Positions 55,590 to 64,000 of a stretch of 64,000 bases of DNA are shown one piece after another (the stretch's first letter is position 1; each line of letters opens with the position of its first letter). A program made the translations under genes and the position numbers. The notes below the pieces were generated by a model that worked only from the letters and a program-made list of their open reading frames with translations, searched no databases and was not told the DNA's origin. This DNA comes from Sceloporus undulatus (Eukaryota > Chordata > Lepidosauria > Squamata > Phrynosomatidae). The stretch is from NCBI RefSeq assembly GCF_019175285.1, contig NC_056527.1, positions 120,987,273-121,051,272 of the forward strand, read 5' to 3'.

Positions 55590-58500
55590 ATGGCGAAGGA
55601 GGCTGGCGGAGGGCACCGACCGGGGGCCTTGAAGCAGCAGAATAAGCCTCACAAGGCCGGGAAGCACCGAGGGAACAACGCCAGGAGGCAGGGCGGTGAG
55701 GGGGCGTGGCTTATGCAGATTTATGCTAATTACATTGGGCAATTATTCCTCCTTGGGTGTAAATTGGCTGATAATAATGGTTCCTGGGTGCCTTCGAGGC
55801 GTTTTGGTCGGAAAGAGGCTGAGAGAGTGTCACCCGGTGAGGCCTCGAACCCAGCTCTCCCAGAGTCCCTGGTCCAAGGCGGGCTCTGACTGTAAGGATG
55901 CTGAGGTCGGTGGTCGTTTGGTGTCTATGGGCTTCAACCCCAGAAATTCTCAGAGATATTGGTACTTGCTGCTAAGCTAGTGCTGTGTGCTACTAGGGGA
56001 TTCTGGGCATTGGAGTTTTATGCGACATTAAGGTCCCAAACACACTGCAGAAACAGGTTTCTCTATCGCTGGCAGTTAAAGCAGTCTCAAACTGGATTAT
56101 TTCCGCAGTGGGTTTTTTGGACCCAAGTCTTCTCTATTAGAGAACTCTGCTGCCACAACAAACTACAGTTCCCAGAATTCCACAATATTGAGCCATGGCA
56201 GTTAAAAGCTGTCTCAAACTGCATTAGTCCTGCAGTATGGAGGCAACCTCAGAGGATGTCTTCCTTAACAAATAACAGCAACAGTGTAGATTATTATTAT
56301 TATTGTTACATTTATTTATATAGCGCCATAGGCTTTACATCGCGCTTTACAAATGAGAGAAAACAACAATCCAAAACAGGCGCACAACCTAAAACCACAA
56401 ACGACATTATAACATTCATAAAATATCACATATAGATGTCTCTAAAAGCTTGCTTTCCTGCTTCCCAGGCAGGATCCCTGCAAAGACACTCAGCCAGCAG
56501 CAGCGCCGCAACTTGGCCAAGTTGGACCGCAAGAACCGCGCCTGGCAGCTCCGGCAGCAGCGCAGGGAAGCGGTGAGTCGGCAAAGAGCAAGATGGACAC
56601 TCTTCACCTTCCCGATGCCGCAAAGTGAGGCGAGAGGGAGTCACGCTTTGCTCTTTGGTCGCAGGTGCTGGAAGAGAAGCGGAACCTGGGCCGCAAGGAT
56701 GGGCCGCCGCACCTGGTGTTGGTGGTGCCGCTGCACAAAAACATCATCACCCAACATGCCTTGAAGTTGTTCCAGAGCGATGGAGCATCCGTTGTATGCC
56801 AAACTGAGGTGGGCCCACCAGGCTTTGCCTTGCTCTGCCCGCGATTCAAGCTACGGTGGCGTTTTGTGGTGGCCGACACAGGTAAGGGTGCTCTTTTGCG
56901 CATGGGCTCTGCTCTTCTAGCATGGTCAGCTGCATCCCGCTCCATGCCATTCATTTCAAAGTAACTTTTATTCGCTTTTCGTATCATAGTTGGTGCTGAT
57001 TCTTCCAAGAGTGAAGATGATTGGAAACATCAGTTGAATGTGGTGCAGGAAAGAGACAAAGTCTCAAGATGTGGAAAAGTAGGCTTTGGTCCAAAACATA
57101 CTGCAGAGGTAATCTGGTTTGAGATCGCTTTAACTGTCCTGGCTCAGTGCTAAGGAATCCTGGAAAATGTAGTTATTGTGGTACCAGAGCTCTCTGACAA
57201 AGAAGGCTAAATGTCTCACAAAACTCCATTTCCCAGATTTCCCTGGCATTGAGCCAGGGCAGTTAAAGCAGTCTCAAACCGGATTATTTCAGCAGTGTGT
57301 TTTGGGTGTCTCAGGTGCGGAAAAGAAAGATGGTTTTATTCTTGAAAATAGTACAATGCATTTGACCTGAAAATATTTTTATGGCCTCCTTCATGGGATT
57401 ACAATTTTAAAATCAGTCTGCAGGGATTCTTAAAAGAATGTCAGTTGCCAGGCATGCTAATTTTTTTCTTTCCTACATACAGAGATTTTGTCCCTTTCTT
57501 ACACCACTCATTTTTCTAAGCCTGCAGATTTTTCCAAGCTTTTGGATTTTCACCTTTGGTTATACACACCATTCTTGTCATCCAGGGAACCTCCATACTG
57601 TGCTGGACCTTGCCAAGGTTGCTGATACACTCCTCTTTGTGCTGGATCCTCTGGAAGGCTGGGACGCTGCTGGGGATCACCGCCTCTCCTGCATCTTTGC
57701 CCAGGGGCTCCCTAGCTATGGTGAGTGTCACCTTCCAGCTTTTATACCATCCCTTGTAAGGGATACAGGATGTCTTGAAGGAAAACTAGTGGTCTTCGTC
57801 TGTGCTGCTATATTTTTGCAGTTTGTATGCTGGCATCATGCACAGCCAGTCCTGTCTTGGTCCAGCGGTGGAGTTATTCTTATTCTCCTTAGCTTCTTAG
57901 GGCCAGTTTCTCCATTGAGACACAACCAGTTGTTTGTCCCCTGCAGGCCTTGCTGTTCAGGGTCTTGCTGGCCAGCCACTGAAGAAGCAAATGGAGTGCC
58001 GGAAAAAGCTGAGCAAAGCCATTGAGAAGAGATTCCCTGAAGCCAAACTCTTTCCCCTCAACACGGAGCAGGAGTCGGCGCTGCTCCTCCAACACCTCGC
58101 CAGCCAGAAGCAGCGCCACTTGGCCTTCAGGGAGCGGCGCCCCCACCTACTGGCGGAGGCTGCCGAATTTGTGCCCAGCTCAGACAGTGCCTTGGTGGGG
58201 ACCCTGAAGGTGTCTGGCTATGTGAGAGGGCAACGTCTAAACGTGAACAGCTTGGTGCACATCGTGGGACATGGGGACTTCCAGATGAGTCAGATGGATG
58301 CCCCCAGGGAGCCCTTTGTGCTGAACCCCCGTGTCGCCAAAGCAGCACCAAGGAGGATGGGGGAGCAGGTGGGTCCTGTAGCCTGGTGGGGTAAGCTTAA
58401 AAGAAAGGCGGGGGGGGGGGGAGTGCTAGTGTGGGATGGCTGCTGTTTTCCCCCCACTGTTTGAGTAACCCTCTCTTGGTGCTTAGGATGAGATGGTCAG

Positions 58501-60971
58501 TGCAGTAGATGAAATGGAGGAGGATGTGAAGGTGTTGAGCAAGGCTGACCCGAGCAAGCAGGAGTTGCTGCAGTCAGAAGTAGTTCCTGATCCCATGGAT
58601 GGAGAGCAGACCTGGCCCACAGAGGAAGAGCTGAAGGAGGCGGAAGGTCAGTTGCTGAGAACGGCTTTGTCTCTTCTCCCTGCCAGGGCCAGCCATTTTG
58701 TTTACTCTCCATTTTCAGCAAGGAGAGGAAGAGGAGACTTGGATTGGCTTTTAGCTGGTTCTGATCTAAGTAAAGATCCCCCTTCCTTTCAGGAAGCACC
58801 CATTCTTAGTTTAGAAACTTGAGTTTTGGAATATTCATCTTTGTAAGATTGGATGCCAGCCATGCACTCTGTCATACGTTAGCTCCATTTCATTGGTGCT
58901 TGGAGGCAGAGCGGATTGTAATGTTGTTCTGGCTAGACAAACTCCATTTTAGGGTTTTGGTAGGGTGTGTGTGGTGCCAAGTAACTCCTCTTCTGCACAT
59001 GTTCACAGAGTCGCTTGAGCAGAGCAAGAAAACATCCAAGAGGGTCCCCAAAGGCACATCTGCCTACCAGGCCGCCTGGATCCTTAATGACGAAGAATGG
59101 AAAAACGACAGTGAAGAGGAGGAAGAAGATGAAGAGGATGAAGGCAATGATCTTATGGAAGAGGCTGTCTCCCAGGTAATGTTGGGGGGATCAGCACTGT
59201 TTCCAATTTCTTTAGTTAAAAAAGCCCACTTCCTCCACCAGCAAAAGAATGGAAGGCAGAGAGATAAGAAGATTTTCTATAGTTATGTGTCCAGCCAGTC
59301 TTGACTTGCTGTTTGCTCAGATTACCTTTTTTTTTGTGTCTCCCCCCCCCCCCCCCTCTTGATATAAAAGTTCCATCTCATCATCTGCAGGTCTTCATGT
59401 TAGTTTAAGTCCCTGCAGCATTGGTGCTGTTCAGTAATTCTCTTCTAGTCTCACCAAACCCCACATGGGCTATTTTTTTCATGTGCCAGGATGGGAGCAG
59501 CAGTGAGGAAGAGGAAGAAATCACTGAGGAAGAAGAATGTGATACCATAACACTTCCAGAGGTTGATCAAGAGGATGAGAAGATGGAGGAAGACGAGGCA
59601 ATGCTGGAGAAGTACAAGCAGGAACGGCAGCAGGAGATGTTTCCAGACGAGGTGGACACCCCTCGGGATGTGGCTGCCCGGATCCGGTAAGAACCGAAGG
59701 CTGTGAGAAATGGGTACCGAGTTGGCTTTCTTGATGGCATCCATCCACTGCAGTGGGGGCTTCCTCTGATCTACTTCCTCCCAGATTAGCCTGTTTGGCT
59801 TTGTGGTGGGAATGTAGCCCTGCTGCTGTGGGTGATTTGTGAGATTAGGGTAATAGGAACAGGAGGCCCTGAGTTGGGTGTGAGTGACATCAGAAAGCCA
59901 AGGCTGCAGAATCCTGAGCTTGAGAGCTGACCCCTTCTGACCAACAGGTTCCAAAAGTACAGAGGACTGAAAAGCTTCCGGACATCTCCATGGGACCCTA
60001 AAGAGAACCTGCCCAGGGACTATGCCCGGATCTTCCAGTTCCAAGATTTCTCCCAGACGAGGAAGCACATCTTCCGGCAACTGGAGAGAGAAGAGGGCGA
60101 GGGAGCTGAGGTAAGGCCTAGCTGGTGTCTTTGTTTCCCTTTTGGGATCAGTCATTCCCCGTAGACCAGGAGTGAGGCCCCACACCCCCTTTTTATACCC
60201 CCCCCCCCAAGTTCCCTTCACAGCTCCAGTGCCCTGAATTTGGAAAACAAAATTAGAAGGAACACCTAAATTGGTAAACCACCACTACTGGACTGAATAG
60301 GCCCCAAATAATTAGGAACTATTTTCTAATCTCTTTTAAGTACATCACTGGGGAGAGATCACCTCTTCCTGTCACCTGTATCCAGCGTTTCTGTTAGCAT
60401 GATGCTGATGGCATCTGCTGCCTGTGTCTAGGGGGTGCCAAGGCCTCTTCGTTTCAACCCCTCTTCCTGCCTTTTCACAGGTGGGATGGTACGTCACGCT
60501 TCACATTGACCATGTCCCCATCTCTGTCATGGAGAGTTTCCAACAAGGGGGTCCACTGGTGTTCTTCACGTTGCTACCGTATGAACAGAAGGTGAGTCCA
60601 AGGGTGATGTGCTGCCCTGTGCTTTGTGTGGCAAAAAGCAGCTTGGCAGCCCTGTTCTCTCAGTACACCTGCAGTTGCTTTTCACCATAATGTCAGGACC
60701 TATTCAGTGTCTATGGATGATCCTCTGGTGATCTGGGCTCCCACATCCTGCAGCAAGGATGTCAATTTGGGCCCAGCCTGGCTTCAAAATGCTCCTGGCA
60801 AAAGGCTGCACCTCACCCTTTCACTTTGTGGCCTACAGATGTCTGTGTTAAACTTCCTGGTGAGACGCCATTCTGCTTACAGTGATCCCATCCGGTCCAA
60901 GGAGGAAGTCATCATCCACTGTGGGTTCCGTCGCTTCCGGGCCTCCCCTCTCTACTCACAACATAGTACAG
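55590..60971 (+). CDS. TSR1: TSR1, ribosome maturation factor (5' 11 exons; 3' end outside window)
   Basis: Exons: 55590-55695, 56469-56572, 56665-56881, 57586-57720, 57947-58368, 58487-58646, 59009-59175, 59490-59686, 59948-60110, 60481-60591, 60839-60971. All are GT-AG and in phase (1915 nt, 638 codons plus one base). The ATG at 55590 is chosen because MAKEAGGGHRPGALKQQNK matches the basic TSR1 N-terminus (human MAAHRPGPLKQQNK); no ATG lies just upstream in frame. Order: basic N-terminus, GTPase-like domain of the Bms1/Tsr1 family (about 70-235; VADTLLFVLDPLEGWD), AARP2CN-type domain (about 245-325; LVGTLKVSGYVRGQRLNVNS), acidic stretch (about 395-470), then the C-terminal family domain (FPDEVDTPRDVAARIRFQKY, HCGFRRFRASPLYSQH). 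Known role: late cytoplasmic maturation of the pre-40S ribosomal subunit; the GTPase fold is thought inactive. Human TSR1 has 804 residues, so about four fifths is visible. The next exon (expected to begin near DKHK) is not found before the DIRS element and must lie beyond 64,000. Confidence 0.97.
55788..55882 (-). mobile_element. Sauria-type SINE fragment in TSR1 intron 1
   Basis: AGAGGCTGAGAGAGTGTCAC and GAGGCCTCGAACCCAGCTCT, the inverted SINE without a clear tail. Confidence 0.6.
56035..56245. mobile_element. Palindromic MITE family A in TSR1 intron 1
   Basis: CACACTGCAGAAACAGGTTT, AAACTACAGTTCCCAGAATT and CAAACTGCATTAGTCCTGCA. Confidence 0.85.
56290..56395 (-). mobile_element. L2-type LINE 3' tail in TSR1 intron 1
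   Basis: The reverse strand reads GTAAAGCGCGATGTAAAGCC, TATGGCGCTATATAAATAAA, then TAA repeats. Confidence 0.75.
57088..57307. mobile_element. Palindromic MITE family A in TSR1 intron 3
   Basis: CATACTGCAGAGGTAATCTG at the left; GATTATTTCAGCAGTGTGTT at the right; the inner arms are GGAATCCTGG and CCCAGATTTCC. Confidence 0.85.
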
Positions 60972-61449
60972 GTGGGAGAGGGGTTTCTTTTTTGGTCTCG
61001 AACCCTGAGAGAAGAGTTGAGGCCCCTGCAGTTGACATGAGTGTGTGCTTTTGTGGACATCTTCCTGGTGGCAGAAATCTATGTATCCGGGCTGAACCAG
61101 GTCTTCTCTGTGAGATGTGAGGGGACAGAGATATGGGTCCAGTTGTCAGTATGGACTTGGTGTGAGGCAGCTTCTTTTCTGTCCCTGCAGCAAAAGGGAA
61201 TGGGGACAATGTGAGCCCTTAAAGGTATTGCCTTTTCCATCCCCATTAGTCTTGCCTAGCATTTTTGGCATCAGCTTTCCTTAAAAGATCTACAGCTCCA
61301 GGGACAGGGCACCCAGTTTGTGAAAGAGGACCTCCTGCACTCTTCCAGCTTTCCACTTCTGGGGGTTTCTTGGACTACACTGTTCTAGCATCGTTGTTTA
61401 AGGGGTTGTGATTTCCCAGCAGAGAAGGGTGCCGAGCATCCTGATGTTG
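60972..61449 (+). other. Start of TSR1 intron 11
   Basis: Follows the donor GTGGGA at 60972. No TSR1-like coding sequence or known repeat is recognised before the retroelement. Confidence 0.6.
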
Positions 61450-64000
61450 GGTTGCTCCGCCTGCTAAGGCTCCTGGAGGCAGGACAAAAATTCAAACAGA
61501 GGTCTGCCTTCTCCTTTCCCCATGGCCAGCGAGGAAGAGGCCAGGCCAGCGGGCGAGCGGGCTCCCACTCAGCCCGGGCAAGCCCCGGCTTTGCCGGAAG
61601 CACGCCCAGAGGCTCTTGCCTCGGATGGAGGAGGACAAGTGGGAGCCGGGCCGCACTGGGCGGAGGGAGATCCCTCACGGCCCGCTGCAGGGCCCAGGGC
61701 ACCACAGCTGACCCGGCCAGGGTTGGAGGCTGGTGAGCCCCTACCACCACCGCGTCGGACGCCAGGGGAAGAGGTAAGCCAACCCCCCCTGCCCGGCGTT
61801 GCTCCCTGGGGCCTCCCCAGGGAGCCGGGGACCGCAGACATCTCTGCGCTCCCCCCCAGAGAGAGCGACGGCGGCGCTCCGCGGGGCCAGCCCGGCGCAG
61901 CGCAAGGCTGGGGCGCCGGCCCCTTTGCTCCTCCGCTCCCTCCCCCCTTCCTTGGATGGCCGGGCCCTTTCATCCAGGGCCCCTCCGCAGCCGGAGGCCC
62001 AGCGGCCGAGCCCCTGGGCAGCGCAAACGGCCCCTTCCCTCCCCAATGGGGGTTCCCTTGGGTTCCTCTCGCCCACCAGGGGTGGTTCGGGCTGGGAGGG
62101 CCCAACACCTGGCACCCGGCCGACGCCAGCGGTCGCGCGGTTGGCCATCGGGGCGGAGACCACGTGGGCCAAGATGGGGGCCGCCATCTTGGCCACGCGG
62201 CCCACTGGAGGACTCAACGTCTCCATGTTCACCCTTACCTGGACGACCTCCTGATCAGGGCCCCGTCAAGGTCTCAAGCCATCCGGGACACCACCACCAT
62301 ACGCAAGTCCCTGGAAGACCACGGCTTCCTGGTCAATCTGGACAAGAGCTCCATTCACCCCAGTCAAATGATCATCCACCTAGGAGCCCTAATAGACACA
62401 AAGTCGGGGACGGTCCGCCTCCCACCCGACCGGATCCTGTCCATCCGGAGGTCAACACTGCAGGTGCTACGATCTTCTCGTACCAGTCTCCGGTTACTCG
62501 CTCACCTACAGGGTCTGATGATCGCAGCGATCGAGTGCCTGCCTTGGGCGAGATTCCACGCCAGACCCCTCCAGTGGCTTCTTCTGCCACACCAGAAGGC
62601 CATTGCGCTGAAGAGCCATTCCAAGATATTGGTGCCCAACAGCGTTCGCCAGTCCCTCAGGTGGTGGATAGCCCAAACAGTCTTCAAGGGTCGACCCATT
62701 TGGACGGCCGAAAAAGTCCTGATCACCACGGATGCCAGCCTTCGGGGCTGGGGGGCACACTGCGGACCCCACCTGGCCCAGGGACGGTGGAGCCCGGAGG
62801 AACGATCTCACAGCATCAATTGGCTAGAACTCCGAGCGGTCCGCCTAGCCCTCCAGGCCTTCAGCCAGTCAATCCGTCACAAGTCAGTCCTCGTGCGTAC
62901 AGACAACATCACCGCCAAAGCGCACATAATCCGTCAAGGCGGCACAAGATCAAGGTCTCTCATGACGGAAGCCCAGTCCCTGCTATCATGGGCAGAGGCC
63001 AATCTGTTGTCCCTAGAGGCCGAACACCTGCAGGGGCAGCTCAACACCGCAGCAGATTGGCTGAGTCGGACCGACATAGACCAGGGAGAGTGGAGCCTTC
63101 CCCGGAAGTCTTCCAGTCCATAATAGAGATGATGGGCCTCCCGATCCTGGACCTGTTCGCGTCTCCGGCCAACGCCAAGACTCCCAGGTTCTTCTCAAGG
63201 TTCAAGACCCAGAGGGCAGAAAACTTCGACGCCCTAAACTGCAGCTGGCCAGAGGGCCTCCTATACGCCTTCCCTCCAGTTCCGCTGCTGTCACGCCTTC
63301 TGTCCAAAATTCGAACGACGAAATCGGAGATCATCCTCATAGCTCCGGCCTGGCCGAGACGCCCCTGGTTCTCGGAGATTCTCAGCCAGTCCATACAGAG
63401 TCTGCCCCTTCCAGCCAGACCAGACCTACTGGCTCAGGGTCAGATACATCACCCAGATCCCGCCTGGCTTCAGCTTCACGCGTGGAAATTGAGAGGGACA
63501 TGCTAACCAGCTACGGCTACTCCTCTGAAGTGATCGAGTCCATCCTGGCATCGAGGCGTCCATCCACCATGAAGATCTATGAGTACACCTTCAGGGCGTT
63601 TAAGAGATGGTGTAAGAGAAAAAAGAAGGACTTCATTCAAGTCTCTGTTGCTACAATTCTCCAATTTCTCCAAGACGGCTTTGGCCAGGGCCTCCGGCCC
63701 AACACAATAAAGAGACAGGTGGCAGCAATCACTTCGATACTGCCACACGAACAGGCCGCTGCGATATCACACCATCCTCACATTAGGAGATTACTCAAGG
63801 GAGTTTCCAACAGGGCACCCCCGGCAAGACACCGATTCCCATCTTGGGACCTACACAAGATTCTTCTAGCCCTGACGGTGCAGCCATTCGAGCCGCTGAG
63901 GGAGGCGTCTCTCAAGTTCCTCACCCTCAAGACGCTCATCCTGACAGCGCTCACATCGGCCCGCAGAGTATCAGAGATCGGAGCGTTGTCGGTGAGGAAA
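61450..64000 (+). mobile_element. DIRS-type tyrosine-recombinase retroelement in a TSR1 intron (runs off the edge)
   Basis: Fossil element in the same direction as TSR1. Parts seen in order: a Pro/Ala/Gly-rich leading region (about 61520-62200), a reverse-transcriptase part with the YLDDLL box (near 62235), an RNase H domain (ITTDASLRGWGAH near 62720, RTDNITAKAH near 62900, AADWLSR near 63050), and a tyrosine recombinase (from about 63490, with the TSARRVSEIGAL box containing the first catalytic Arg near 63955). This order and the absence of an integrase identify the DIRS group. It looks incomplete and probably inactive. The left boundary is uncertain (between about 61390 and 61520), and the right end is outside the window. 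Confidence 0.85.

Noticed and set aside
56604-57008. 134-codon minus-strand open frame
   Set aside because: It is the antisense shadow of TSR1 exon 3.

Overview
The window looks like nuclear DNA from a squamate reptile, most likely a lizard. The main evidence is the repeat content: many Sauria-type SINEs (tRNA-like head, Bov-B-like tail ending in ACAACAACA), 5S-rRNA-derived SINEs, CR1 and L2 LINE fragments, palindromic MITEs and a DIRS-type retroelement. The two recognisable genes are vertebrate and spliced. No species is named because nothing in the sequence settles it.

Layout. Positions 1-24,260 hold interspersed repeats and no recognised exon. At 24,060-25,320 lies a GC-rich block with trinucleotide repeats and a long polypurine tract. 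On its minus strand is a short candidate first coding exon (24,269-24,326) with a good splice donor. Its length, phase and end resemble the signal-peptide exon of TGFA, but this is only a hypothesis. Positions 25,320-34,670 are repeat-bearing intergenic DNA. A complete GMCL1 gene (14 exons, 526 codons, minus strand) runs from 55,023 down to 34,674. TSR1 starts 566 bp away on the plus strand at 55,590. Eleven TSR1 exons (638 codons) are present up to 60,971; the remaining 3' exons lie outside the window. A DIRS-type tyrosine-recombinase retroelement occupies the following TSR1 intron and runs off the right edge.

The most unusual feature is GMCL1 intron 1. Almost all of its 12.4 kb is a 28-bp tandem repeat with two alternating variants. 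A plus-strand L2 LINE (48,671-51,774) sits inside it. At the left, the array passes gradually into a zone where nearly every A of the plus-strand monomer reads as C. It then becomes a roughly 3-kb stretch made mostly of A and C, and finally returns to clean repeat. The right arm is clean in motif but full of single-base insertions. I think base-calling or gap-filling error is the likeliest cause, but the pattern is so regular and strand-specific that it deserves a check against raw reads.

GMCL1 (a CUL3 ubiquitin-ligase adaptor of the nuclear envelope) and TSR1 (a 40S ribosome maturation factor) share a CpG-rich divergent promoter with NRF1-, YY1-, ZNF143- and ETS-like motifs. In human the two genes are on different chromosomes. 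Two MITE families in the window carry the same ZNF143/THAP11-like motif in both arms.
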